Shown one piece after another: positions 35,918 through 44,722 of a stretch of DNA of 64,000 nt. The DNA is from an uncultured Eubacteriales bacterium (lineage in GTDB: Bacteria; Bacillota; Clostridia; Christensenellales; UBA1242): positions 186,001 through 250,000 of the forward strand of contig URXM01000001.1 of NCBI GenBank assembly GCA_900551855.1. Reading direction: 5' to 3'. The notes under the pieces are model-generated. The model worked only from the letters and a program-made list of their open reading frames with translations, ran no database searches and had not been told where the DNA came from. The number at the start of each line of letters is the position of its first letter. The first letter of the stretch is position 1. Position numbers and translations under genes: made by a program.

Positions 35918-36190
35918 ATGGATAAAATTGAACATTTGGAATATTTAAGCAAACTTAAATTTTCTGAAGATGAAAAGAAAAATTTTGAAAAAGATTTTGA
36001 CAACATTTTGAAATTTGTTGATGAAATTAAAGATTTGGAATTGCCTGGCGATTTGGAAAAAGATGAACCTATTTCTCTTTCTCAACTTAGAAGTGATACT
36101 CCAAAGCAAAGCATGGATCAAAAAGAGGTGCTTATGAACGCACCAAAACAAAAGGACGGATGTTATGTGACTCCGCTGGTGGTTGAATGA
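35918..36190 (+). CDS. gatC: Asp/Glu-tRNA amidotransferase subunit C
   Basis: 90 residues, normal for GatC, which wraps GatA and GatB and stabilises the complex. Visible: N-terminal helical LEYLSKLKFSEDEKKNFEKDFD-type region, LEEL/DEI coiled helix, and the conserved LRSDTPKQSM...LMNAPKQKDGCYVTPLVVE tail. AGGAGG SD before the ATG. The TGA stop overlaps the gatA start (ATGA). Confidence 0.95.
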   Translation: MDKIEHLEYLSKLKFSEDEKKNFEKDFDNILKFVDEIKDLELPGDLEKDEPISLSQLRSDTPKQSMDQKEVLMNAPKQKDGCYVTPLVVE

Positions 36191-37608
36191 TGGACTATTC
36201 AAAATTGACTCTTTTAGAAATTAGAAATGGAATTTTAAGTGAGAAATTTACAAGCGAAGAGGTTGTTAGATTTTTCATAAAAAAATGTGAAGAAAAGAAA
36301 GATTTAAACGCTGTTGTTGAGATATTTTATGATGCGATAGACAGGGCGAAAGAAATAGATGAAAAGATTTCAAAAAAATTGAAGGTTGGGCGTCTTGCTG
36401 GCGTGCCTATTGCTATCAAGGACAACATTTTGTTTAAAGGTAAAAAAATGGGCTGTGCAAGCAAGTTTTTGCAAGATTTTGTTGCTCCTTATTCTGCCAC
36501 AATTGTAGAAAAATTGCTCGCAGAAGATGCAATCATTATTGGAAGAACAAACATGGACGAGTTTGCTATGGGTGGAAGTTGTGAAAACTCTGTCTATGGT
36601 GCTTGTCACAATGCTGTTGACAAAGATTATGTCGCTGGTGGTAGCAGTGGTGGAAGTGCTGTTGCTGTTGCCAGTGGTATGGTGCCTTGTGCAATCGGAA
36701 CTGACACAGGGGGTTCTATAAGACAGCCAGCATCTTTCAATGGAGTTGTTGGAATTAAACCAACTTATGGCACTGTTTCTCGTTATGGAATTGTGGCGTT
36801 TGCAAGCTCGCTTGATCAAGCTTCACCGATTACAAAAACTGTTGATGATTGTGAATATGTTTTGAGTATTTTGTCTGGAAAAGACGAACATGATGCCACA
36901 AGTATTGAAAATGATTTTGGAGAAAAGAAAGAAAAATACACAATTGGAATTTGCAAACAAATTGTCGATGTATTAAAAAACAAGAGCGGATATCAAAAAT
37001 TTGAACATTCTATAGAAAAAATTAAAAAATATTTTGATATTGTTGAAGTAGAAATTCCTCATATTTCAAACTCTTTGGCCTGTTATTATATTCTCGCTCC
37101 GGCAGAAGCAACTTCAAACCTTGCTCGTTTTGATGGCGTCAAATACACAAAAAGAAGCGAGAAAGCAAAAGATCTTGAAAGTGTTTATGTAGAAAGCAGA
37201 AGTGAAGGTTTTGGAAAAGAAGTTAAAAGAAGAATTATGCTTGGAAACTTTGTTTTGTCTAGTGGCTATTTTGATGCTTATTACAACAAAGCAAAAAAAG
37301 TTCAAAGATTGATAAAGCAAGAATTTAAGAGTGCGTTTGAAAAATGTGATTGCATTATTTTGCCTACAACTTCTGGGACCGCGTTTAAAATTGGTGAAAA
37401 AATTGGTGAACCTGTTGCAATGTATATGGAAGACTTATTTACCGTGCCTGCAAACATTGCTGGAATACCTGCCATTTCTGTGCCTTATGCAAAGGGAGAA
37501 AATGGTTTGCCTTTGGGTATGCAGTTTTTTGCAGATGCAAAGTCGGAGAGAAAACTATTTGATGTTGCAAGACAATTTCAAAGTGCTTTGGGAGGTGAGT
37601 TGTTATGA
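36187..37608 (+). CDS. gatA: Asp/Glu-tRNA amidotransferase subunit A (amidase)
   Basis: 473 residues. It hydrolyses glutamine and passes ammonia to GatB for amidation of Asp-tRNA(Asn) or Glu-tRNA(Gln). The amidase signature Ser-cisSer-Lys triad is visible: Lys in VPIAIKDNI near 78, and GGSSGGSA plus GTDTGGSIRQPASF around 152-180. The start at 36187 overlaps the gatC stop; a second ATG directly after is equally plausible. The stop overlaps the gatB start. Confidence 0.96.
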   Translation: MMDYSKLTLLEIRNGILSEKFTSEEVVRFFIKKCEEKKDLNAVVEIFYDAIDRAKEIDEKISKKLKVGRLAGVPIAIKDNILFKGKKMGCASKFLQDFVAPYSATIVEKLLAEDAIIIGRTNMDEFAMGGSCENSVYGACHNAVDKDYVAGGSSGGSAVAVASGMVPCAIGTDTGGSIRQPASFNGVVGIKPTYGTVSRYGIVAFASSLDQASPITKTVDDCEYVLSILSGKDEHDATSIENDFGEKKEKYTIGICKQIVDVLKNKSGYQKFEHSIEKIKKYFDIVEVEIPHISNSLACYYILAPAEATSNLARFDGVKYTKRSEKAKDLESVYVESRSEGFGKEVKRRIMLGNFVLSSGYFDAYYNKAKKVQRLIKQEFKSAFEKCDCIILPTTSGTAFKIGEKIGEPVAMYMEDLFTVPANIAGIPAISVPYAKGENGLPLGMQFFADAKSERKLFDVARQFQSALGGELL

Positions 37609-39026
37609 GTTATTTAGATGGTTATGATGTTGTGATTGGACTTGAAATTCACGCAGAACTCAACACAAAAACAAAAGTTTTTTGCAGTTGCAAAAATGAA
37701 TTTGGTGCAGAACCTAACACAAACACTTGCCAAGTTTGCACTGGTATGCCAGGGGCTTTACCAATTTTAAACAAACATGCAGTTGAACTTGCTATTAAGT
37801 CTGGACTCTCATTTGGATGTAAGATTTCTCCTTACTCTGTCTTTGAAAGAAAAAACTATTTTTATCCAGATTTAAGCAAAGCATATCAAATCAGCCAACT
37901 TGTTTATCCTTTATGTGTGGGCGGAAAAATTGAACTTGACGATGGAAAAATTGTCAGATTAAACAGAATTCATTTGGAAGAAGATGCAGGGAAGCTTACA
38001 CACATAAGCAAAGCAGTTGGGACTTTGGTAGATTACAACCGTGGTGGAACTCCGCTTATTGAAATGGTCACCGAACCTGATATTTCTTCTGCAGATGAGG
38101 CTGTGGAGTTTTTGAAAAAGGTTCGCGAAGCACTTATGTTTGAAGGAATTGCAAACTGCAAAATGGAAGAAGGCGGTATGCGTTGTGATGTAAACTTGTC
38201 ATTGAGACCAAAAGGCTCTACCATTTTTGGAACAAGAACAGAAATGAAAAACCTTAACTCTTTTAAAAGCGTTCAAAGAGCGATTGAATATGAAGCAAAA
38301 AGACAAGCAGAAGTTTTGTCAACAGGAGGAGTTGTTGTTCAAGAAACAAGAAAATGGGATGATGACAAAGGGAAAAGCTCGGCGATGAGATCAAAAGAGC
38401 AAGCACAAGACTACAGATATTTTCCAGATCCAGATTTGCTTCCTTTGAAAATTTCTCAAGAAGATGTTGAAAAGATTAAAAAAGAGATGGTTATGCTGCC
38501 TTCTGAAAGAAGAAAAATGTATGTTGAAAAATTTGGACTTCCTGAATATGATGCACAGATTTTGACTTCTACAAAATATATTTCTGACTATTTTGAAAAG
38601 TGTGTTTCTTTCTTTGATTGCCCAAAGAAAATAAGCAACTGGATTATGGTTGACTTACTTAAACTTGTGAAAGAGCAAGAAGAGGTGGTTTTCCCTATAG
38701 ATGAAAAAAGCTTGGCAGAAATTATCAAAATGGTAGAAGACAAAATTATCAATAAAACTGTTGGTCTTCAACTGCTTGATAAAGTTATTGAAACTGGAAA
38801 AGAACCTATGGTTTTGGCGAAAGAATTGAACTTGCTTGCGTCTATCTCTGATGAGCAAATTGTTTCTATTTTGCAAAAATTGAAATCAGAAAATCAAAAA
38901 GTGGTTGAAGATTACAAAAAATCTCCTGAAAAAGTTATGGGGTTCATTATTGGTTATGTAATGAAAAACACAGGTGGCAAAGCAAATTCTGCAAAAGTAA
39001 AGCAATTGATTATAGAGAAATTTTAA
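37605..39026 (+). CDS. gatB: Asp/Glu-tRNA amidotransferase subunit B
   Basis: 473 residues. It binds and phosphorylates the mischarged aminoacyl-tRNA and accepts ammonia from GatA. N-terminal VIGLEIHAELNT; CQVCTGMPGALP; GGMRCDVNLS near 185; GTRTEMKNLNSF; DYRYFPDPDLLP near 268. The C-terminal tail domain (YqeY-like, about 410-473) is present and ends PGGKANSAKVKQLI-like. SD GGAGG 8 bases ahead of ATG, inside the end of gatA. Confidence 0.96.
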   Translation: MSYLDGYDVVIGLEIHAELNTKTKVFCSCKNEFGAEPNTNTCQVCTGMPGALPILNKHAVELAIKSGLSFGCKISPYSVFERKNYFYPDLSKAYQISQLVYPLCVGGKIELDDGKIVRLNRIHLEEDAGKLTHISKAVGTLVDYNRGGTPLIEMVTEPDISSADEAVEFLKKVREALMFEGIANCKMEEGGMRCDVNLSLRPKGSTIFGTRTEMKNLNSFKSVQRAIEYEAKRQAEVLSTGGVVVQETRKWDDDKGKSSAMRSKEQAQDYRYFPDPDLLPLKISQEDVEKIKKEMVMLPSERRKMYVEKFGLPEYDAQILTSTKYISDYFEKCVSFFDCPKKISNWIMVDLLKLVKEQEEVVFPIDEKSLAEIIKMVEDKIINKTVGLQLLDKVIETGKEPMVLAKELNLLASISDEQIVSILQKLKSENQKVVEDYKKSPEKVMGFIIGYVMKNTGGKANSAKVKQLIIEKF

Positions 39027-39028
39027 GA

Positions 39029-39052
39029 AAAACTGCATTTTTGCAGTTTTTT
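39029..39052 (+). terminator. Terminator of the aspS2-gatCAB operon
   Basis: ACTGCA (39032-39037) pairs with TGCAGT (39042-39047), TTTT loop, extended by flanking A and T tracts. Confidence 0.85.
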
Positions 39053-39107
39053 CTATATTGAAATTCTTTTTGTTTTGTGTTATCATATTTCTATATGGGG
39101 GGTTGAT

Positions 39108-40655
39108 ATGTCAAGTATAAAATTGTTTGATGACGATCTTGAAAACATCGAAGCTCATCTTAGAGTTTACAAAAACAAAAACTTAAAAAATTATAGAATT
39201 GAAATATCTAAACAAATTGTTCTTAATAAAGAGCTCTTAGATTATATTTGCAAAAATGTGCCTAATGATGTCATTTATGTAAATCATAGCGACAATAATA
39301 TTGAACTTTTTGATGAAGAGGAAACAAAAGTTTTGGTTGAAAATGTTAATTCTTTAAGAAAAGATTTCAACAAAAATATTGAGTTTAACAATGGATATAG
39401 TGTTGAAAAAGCTCTTGAGGCAAGCAGAAAAATAAACAAATGGGTTAAAAAGATAAACAGTGTTAAACCAGACGGAACGGAACTTTCTCCTTTTGAAAAA
39501 TATTTGTGTGCATATCAATATGTGGCAGAATTTGAATACAAAGAAGGCGGGAAATACGACTGCAGAGATTTGATTCCTGTTTTGACAGGAGACAAAATTG
39601 TTTGTGTTGGATTTGCAAGTATATTGAAAGAGGTATGCAACAGATTAGGGATACCTTGTGCAAAACAAAATATTAAGTGGCAAGATGAAGATGGAACAAT
39701 GCACTATCACACAAATAATGTTGTGGTGATAAAAGATGACAAATACAAAATAAATGGTGTTTATTATGCAGATGCATGTTGGGACTCTTATTCTAAAAAA
39801 AGGAAAACTAGTTTTCTTGTCTTCTCATGCATGAAGTATTCTGATGTTGAAAAACTTTTCCCTCACTTCACTTTTGTGACTGGGGACAATGAAATTGTCA
39901 CATCTATTTATAATGATGAATATAACGACATCAAAATTTCAAATTATTATGAAATTAAAAAAATTAGAAATGAAGCATTGGAGTATTTAAAACAAAACAA
40001 GGAATTTTATCTCGAGACTTTTGATGATATTGTAAGTGATCATTTATGGGATGACAAATTGAAGCTTAAAAATATTGATACTGACACTCCTAAACTTGCA
40101 CATGCAATACAAAAATTGTGTAATGAAATGTATAGAGATATTTTAATTTTTGATCATTCAAGAAAAGAAACTATTGATTGTTTGAATTATGTTTTGTTAG
40201 GAATGTATAGTTGTGGTTTTTCAAAGGAAGATACTTATGGATTTTTGATGAAAATCGCAAAAAAAACTGAGCCAAATGAAGATTTAGTTACAGAATTTAT
40301 AACTAATAATCAAGAAGTAAATAGAAAACTTATGATCAAATTGTGTGAATCTGATGATAAGTCCGCTAAAATAGTTTCAACTTATAAATCAAAGAAGAAA
40401 AAGTCAACGCTTGTTGATGAAGATATGTTGTATGATGCTTTGAAAAATATAGGCACTTTTTATGGGCTTAGTGAAGAAGATAGCAGAATTTATGCTAGAA
40501 ATAAAATAGATAACTCTGCAGATATTGCATCAACTGCTGATATGTTCATGAAAGAAGGTGTTGAGAATCCAATTATAAACCTTGCAAAATCAATGAGAAG
40601 ACCTTCTCAAAGAACAGACAAACAAAAATCTGACAAAGAGAAAGAAAACAAATAG
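39108..40655 (+). CDS. Cytosolic transglutaminase-like protein
   Basis: 515 residues from the ATG at 39108 (GGGGGGTTG SD). A transglutaminase/protease-like core is visible at about 135-235: SPFEKYLCAYQYVAEFEY entry helix, catalytic Cys in KIVCVGFASILKEVCNRLGIPC, His in HYHTNNVVV and Asp in ADACWDSY, in the Cys-His-Asp order of the superfamily. No signal peptide or membrane segment, so it appears intracellular. The C-terminal half is helical and the last 30 residues are lysine-rich. It faces a related protein at 40719-42602 on the other strand; the two share the SPFE entry and C-VG-(F/Y)-A core. Activity and substrate are unknown. Confidence 0.72.
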   Translation: MSSIKLFDDDLENIEAHLRVYKNKNLKNYRIEISKQIVLNKELLDYICKNVPNDVIYVNHSDNNIELFDEEETKVLVENVNSLRKDFNKNIEFNNGYSVEKALEASRKINKWVKKINSVKPDGTELSPFEKYLCAYQYVAEFEYKEGGKYDCRDLIPVLTGDKIVCVGFASILKEVCNRLGIPCAKQNIKWQDEDGTMHYHTNNVVVIKDDKYKINGVYYADACWDSYSKKRKTSFLVFSCMKYSDVEKLFPHFTFVTGDNEIVTSIYNDEYNDIKISNYYEIKKIRNEALEYLKQNKEFYLETFDDIVSDHLWDDKLKLKNIDTDTPKLAHAIQKLCNEMYRDILIFDHSRKETIDCLNYVLLGMYSCGFSKEDTYGFLMKIAKKTEPNEDLVTEFITNNQEVNRKLMIKLCESDDKSAKIVSTYKSKKKKSTLVDEDMLYDALKNIGTFYGLSEEDSRIYARNKIDNSADIASTADMFMKEGVENPIINLAKSMRRPSQRTDKQKSDKEKENK

Positions 40656-40665
40656 TTTATTAAAA

Positions 40666-40702
40666 AAATAAAAGGATAGAGATAAAGTTCTATCCTTTTT
40701 TT
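40666..40702. terminator. Bidirectional terminator
   Basis: AAAAGGATAGA (40670-40680) pairs with TCTATCCTTTT (40689-40699) with an eight-base loop, A and T tracts on both sides; separates the convergent transglutaminase-like genes. Confidence 0.85.
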
Positions 40703-40718
40703 ATAAAACTATTAAAAT

Positions 40719-42602
40719 TTATTTACTTAATTCTGGCGCTGGCGCTTGTTTAAATAAATCGTAATCCTTTTCATCAACTAGTTTTTTGATTGTGTCAATT
40801 GCTTTTGCCATTGTGTTTTCATCAATGTCAGGAGTATTCTTTTCAATCTCAAAATATTCTTTGTCAGAAAGATTGGTAAAATTTCTATTGTGATATGTTA
40901 GGTATTTTTCTCCAAGTTCGTTGTCTATGTTTGAATTTATGGAATTGGTTTCGCTGTTATCTTCATATTTTTTGAAGCCTTTATACAAATATGTGTCTGG
41001 TTTGAGAATACAAAATTCCGCTTCTTTCAATATGTCTTTAATTTGGAAATATTTATATGTCTTTTGATTTTTCAGAATTGAATCTTTCATTCTTTGATTT
41101 ATTCTTTCTTTTAGTTCTTCTTTGACAAATTTAGGAACACTGCGAGATTTACGCAAAACTTTATCAAATGTTTTTTGAGAAACTTCGTTGTTTGCATTGT
41201 TGTCTTCTCGTTCAGAGAACTCTTTTTTTAAGTTGCTTAAAGATTTTAATCTGTCTTCTTTTGGAGATTTATAAAATTCTATTTCATTTTTTAGATCATT
41301 AGCAGATGTTTTAAATTGGTTTCGATTAAAAAATTTTAACAGATCATTTTTTGTAATTTTCTTGGTTGTATATTTATTTAAAAAATAATTTAATTTGATA
41401 ACTAAAACATTTGCAAGATTTTTATCTTTTTTGTTGATGTCATCTAATTGATAATCGATTATGTTGCAGTCTAGGTTAAAACCAAGCAAATTTGAAACTT
41501 CCATATTTACATAAGAAATTGCATATTTGCGTGCATTTAAACATTCGATATTGTATAAATCTTTTATGTAGAAATTCTTTGGATATCTAATTCTTAATGA
41601 CTCTAAATATGTTAAAAAATCTTGTCTGTTTTTAAATTTATGATTTAACGCCTCATTAACTACAGTGTAATATTGATTTAATTTAGACAAATAATTTTCT
41701 TCAATCAACTTTGACTTTGATGAATGTGCTATTTTGTCAGCGATCATTTTTCCTATTGAAACATTTGAGTAATAATTATAATAGAAAAAGTGATTGTTAT
41801 TGTTTGATGTCTTGCACAAAAAGGTTGGATCGACCAAATAAATTCCATTTATGTTGTATTTAGGATCTTTCAAATACACTCTTGCGCGTAGATGTTCGGG
41901 CACATTGTTTGTTTGGGCGTCTATACCTAGTTCTCGCATAATCTCTGTGTATAATCTTGCATATCCTACGCAACAAATATATTGGGCGTTTGATTTTATG
42001 ATAGTTGCCAACTGACGACTTAATGATAGTGGCATATTATTGTTTTCTAAACGATATTTGTATTGTGTTAGGTAATGAAGAGTCAAAAGATGTTGTTCAA
42101 ATGGACTTTGTGTTTTGGATCTAATTAAATCTGCGATTTGTTTGATTTTTGATTTTACAATGTTTGCATCATCTCCATCAACTATAATGTTATATTTGTG
42201 AATATTGTTTATGTCAAAACTTATTTTTGAAGAGTTGAGTAAATATTCCCCATTTGAAAAATCCAATATTTTAATATTTTTGTTTTGAAATTGTTTTGAA
42301 ATAGTGTTTTTTATTCTGGATAAATCATCATAATAGGATGTAATATCATCATCAGAAATAATATCTTTGGTTTTTGCAAGATAAATATATTGAACATCTT
42401 TATAAGATATATTCATATTTTTTAGCCAATGACTGAAGTATTCTTGATTCTTTTGTTTACTGAAATATTCAAAAAAGTCTGAGTTTATTTTAATAACAAT
42501 GTTTTTTACATTTGATTTTTTCGCTAAAAATAAAGATGTTGGTTTGCAATCAGTCAAATCAACAATCATTGAGTCTTTATTGTCATAATACTTGATTTTC
42601 AT
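40719..42602 (-). CDS. Transglutaminase-like protein, paralogue of the convergent gene
   Basis: 627 residues from the ATG at 42602, which has AAGGAAATTT directly ahead. The core at about residues 165-260 has SPFEQHLLTLHYLTQYKYR, then Cys in YICCVGYARLYTEIMRELGI, His in VPEHLRARVYL and Asp in IYLVDPTF. An N-terminal domain of about 130 residues and a long charged helical C-terminus surround it. No signal peptide. The similarity to the 39108-40655 protein covers the entry helix and core. A possible promoter (TTGATT, 17, TATAAT on the minus strand) lies just upstream. Substrate unknown; it may process or cross-link proteins, which is inference. Confidence 0.7.
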   Translation of the reverse strand: MKIKYYDNKDSMIVDLTDCKPTSLFLAKKSNVKNIVIKINSDFFEYFSKQKNQEYFSHWLKNMNISYKDVQYIYLAKTKDIISDDDITSYYDDLSRIKNTISKQFQNKNIKILDFSNGEYLLNSSKISFDINNIHKYNIIVDGDDANIVKSKIKQIADLIRSKTQSPFEQHLLTLHYLTQYKYRLENNNMPLSLSRQLATIIKSNAQYICCVGYARLYTEIMRELGIDAQTNNVPEHLRARVYLKDPKYNINGIYLVDPTFLCKTSNNNNHFFYYNYYSNVSIGKMIADKIAHSSKSKLIEENYLSKLNQYYTVVNEALNHKFKNRQDFLTYLESLRIRYPKNFYIKDLYNIECLNARKYAISYVNMEVSNLLGFNLDCNIIDYQLDDINKKDKNLANVLVIKLNYFLNKYTTKKITKNDLLKFFNRNQFKTSANDLKNEIEFYKSPKEDRLKSLSNLKKEFSEREDNNANNEVSQKTFDKVLRKSRSVPKFVKEELKERINQRMKDSILKNQKTYKYFQIKDILKEAEFCILKPDTYLYKGFKKYEDNSETNSINSNIDNELGEKYLTYHNRNFTNLSDKEYFEIEKNTPDIDENTMAKAIDTIKKLVDEKDYDLFKQAPAPELSK

Positions 42603-42722
42603 AAATTTCCTTTTAAAATTCACATATATTATATAACAATAAAATAGCCAAATCAATATCCGATTTTGAAAAAGAATCAATTATAACAATCATTTTTATG
42701 TGTTTGTTATTATAATTAAAAT

Positions 42723-42752
42723 AAAAAAATGATATGTTTCCATATCACTTTT
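42723..42752 (-). terminator. Terminator of the tRNA-Leu gene
   Basis: On the minus strand TGATATG-GAAA-CATATCA followed by seven T, a GAAA tetraloop hairpin four bases after CCA. Confidence 0.85.
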
Positions 42753-42755
42753 TAC

Positions 42756-42842
42756 TGGTGCCGAAGGTGGGAGTCGAACCCACATGAAGTTGCCCTCGCG
42801 GGATTTTGAGTCCCGTGCGTCTGCCATTCCGCCACTTCGGCA
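42756..42842 (-). tRNA. tRNA-Leu (anticodon CAA)
   Basis: 87 bases including an encoded CCA. Acceptor stem TGCCGAA pairs with TTCGGCA. The anticodon stem-loop CGGGA-CTCAAAA-TCCCG gives anticodon CAA (reads UUG), and the long variable arm and T-arm GTGGG-TTCGACT-CCCAC are clear. It decodes TTG, one of the most frequent Leu codons in this window. Confidence 0.97.
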
Positions 42843-42865
42843 CATCCTTTTTAGGTAACGAGCAT

Positions 42866-42894
42866 ATTTTAACACAAATATATTTTTTTTACAA
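42866..42894 (-). promoter_or_regulatory. tRNA-Leu promoter
   Basis: Minus strand: TTGTAA (42894-42889), 17-base spacer, TAAAAT (42871-42866) with TGT ahead. About 23 bases before the mature 5' end. Confidence 0.75.
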
Positions 42895-42971
42895 GCATTT
42901 TTTACATTTTTTTTGTTTTGTGATATTGAATTATGATTTTTCGTGTGATATAATTCCAGACGAGGTTGATT

Positions 42972-44594
42972 ATGGATATCGAAATCGTTAAAGAAAAATT
43001 TGATAAATTGCTTAAGGAATCTAAAAAAGATGTCAATGAATTGAAAAAAGATGACAAGCCTTATCAGTTTGTTCGCCGTTTGCATTGGGTTGATAAAAAT
43101 GGCTATGCTGTCAAACTTAATGAGAGATTTAAGCTTCTTGGACATGATAGAAAACCCAAATTTGAAAATCCAATTATCAAAGGGGCCAGAATGCTTAAAG
43201 AATTTTTGGATGAGGGACATTCTTTGGACGAATTGACAATCAAAAGTCCTATTATGAGATACATCAACGATTCAAGAATTTTGACTGACGATGGACACGA
43301 AATGACTCTTAAAGAAAAATTTGAGGCTATGGGCTATCCAAGAGAAGAAAAAAGAACAAAAAATGTTATTGAAAAAATTAAGCAGAAAATTATTGAATAT
43401 GTTGAAAGAACAGGAAATTCTGTTGATATGATGGGGAAAAATGACCCAGAGTACAAATACATTTGGGGTACAGACATAAAGGATAAAGACGGTAAGTCTT
43501 TAACCATAGAAGAAAAATTTGCCGCTGCCGGATTTGACAGAAAAAGAAAATACTCTGTGAATGTTAAACAGGATTTGATTGATGCTGTAAACAAATATTT
43601 GGCAGAAGGTGGAAGTTTTCATGTTGTCAGAAATACTTTGCCATTTTATTCTAAACTTTATATTTATTGCGATCATTTGGCAAACAAAAATGGTTTCAGA
43701 TCTTCTTATGAAGACATTATGAAAAGTCTTGGATACAGAGAATATTCTGATTTGTTTTATAGATATAGTTATTTGAAAAATTTGTCTTCTTTTAGAGATG
43801 AAAAAGGTTTTGTTGACAGTTATAAAGCGGACAAAAAAATGAAAGCTTTTGTCAACGATGCTGCAATTTCTCTTGATGTGCCTATTGCTGTTGTTGTTGA
43901 ACTTATCTGCGAAGAAAAATTGAAAGAAGTATGTTTGAGTGTAGATTATTTTGCTCATGTTAAAGATGAAATTTTGGAATATGTCAAAACAGGCAAAACG
44001 CTTGAAGGTGTTTCAAGAGTAAATCCAGAATTGTATGGAAAGATAAGTTATCTTAGAAAGTATATTTCCACAAATTATGGAGATAACATTTCGTCTTATG
44101 ATGTGTTGGTTATTTTGGGGTTGGATAACATTGACAACAATTTCAAAATATATCCTTCACCAGTGAAAGAAATTGAAACAACAATGAGCAAGATGATCAA
44201 AATTGCTGCTGGTCAAGGTGGAAAAATTTACAAGAAAGATTTGTCAGAAGAAGATTATAGAAGCGCTTTGATCAAGTCTATAAGAATGGGTATAACTACA
44301 AAAGCTTTGTTTAAGATGTATGATATTGATTATATGGATGGGCGTAGTTGTGCAAGACTATCAAAAATTATAACAAGTCAATATCCATTTATGAAAGAAA
44401 TGGTGGAAAGAAAACAAGAACTTATCAAAGAAAGTGGGATTTCTGCCGAAAAAGGTGCATGCGAGGAAGAAATTTTTGAACAAAACATCAAATCAAGTTT
44501 GCAATCTTATGCAGAATTTAAGGACAAAATCTTCAATTATGAAAGAAGAATAATTGAACATTCAACAGAAAAAGATGTAAAAACTATTGAGTAA
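42972..44594 (+). CDS. Unknown protein with imperfect repeats of about 70 residues
   Basis: 540 residues from the ATG at 42972 (SD GAGG). Not recognised. At least three imperfect repeats are visible in residues 35-260. Each has (L)xEKFxxxGxxRxxK, then a helical stretch with Y-E-xGxS, then P-x-xxxI and a D-xxDxxG turn. The pattern could be a helix-turn-helix-type array; DNA or RNA binding is a guess from the basic spacing. The rest is mainly helical and charged, with no membrane segment. A TATAAT lies upstream and a strong terminator lies downstream. Confidence 0.7.
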   Translation: MDIEIVKEKFDKLLKESKKDVNELKKDDKPYQFVRRLHWVDKNGYAVKLNERFKLLGHDRKPKFENPIIKGARMLKEFLDEGHSLDELTIKSPIMRYINDSRILTDDGHEMTLKEKFEAMGYPREEKRTKNVIEKIKQKIIEYVERTGNSVDMMGKNDPEYKYIWGTDIKDKDGKSLTIEEKFAAAGFDRKRKYSVNVKQDLIDAVNKYLAEGGSFHVVRNTLPFYSKLYIYCDHLANKNGFRSSYEDIMKSLGYREYSDLFYRYSYLKNLSSFRDEKGFVDSYKADKKMKAFVNDAAISLDVPIAVVVELICEEKLKEVCLSVDYFAHVKDEILEYVKTGKTLEGVSRVNPELYGKISYLRKYISTNYGDNISSYDVLVILGLDNIDNNFKIYPSPVKEIETTMSKMIKIAAGQGGKIYKKDLSEEDYRSALIKSIRMGITTKALFKMYDIDYMDGRSCARLSKIITSQYPFMKEMVERKQELIKESGISAEKGACEEEIFEQNIKSSLQSYAEFKDKIFNYERRIIEHSTEKDVKTIE

Positions 44595-44616
44595 AAATTT
44601 CTTATTTAGGATTTTT

Positions 44617-44645
44617 AGAGCGAATTATTTTTCGCTCTTTTTTAT
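44617..44645 (+). terminator. Rho-independent terminator
   Basis: AGAGCGAA (44617-44624) pairs with TTCGCTCT, loop about five bases, followed by a T-tract. Ends the repeat-protein gene. Confidence 0.85.
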
Positions 44646-44722
44646 TTTTTTTCTGTATTGTTTGGTTATTTTTTTTAAATATATTATAATATTGTCATAA
44701 GATTTGTTTAAGGTTTGAAAAC

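Noticed and set aside
42756..42842. Small open frames crossing the tRNA gene.
   Set aside because: The tRNA fold is complete and explains the sequence; the frames lack start signals.
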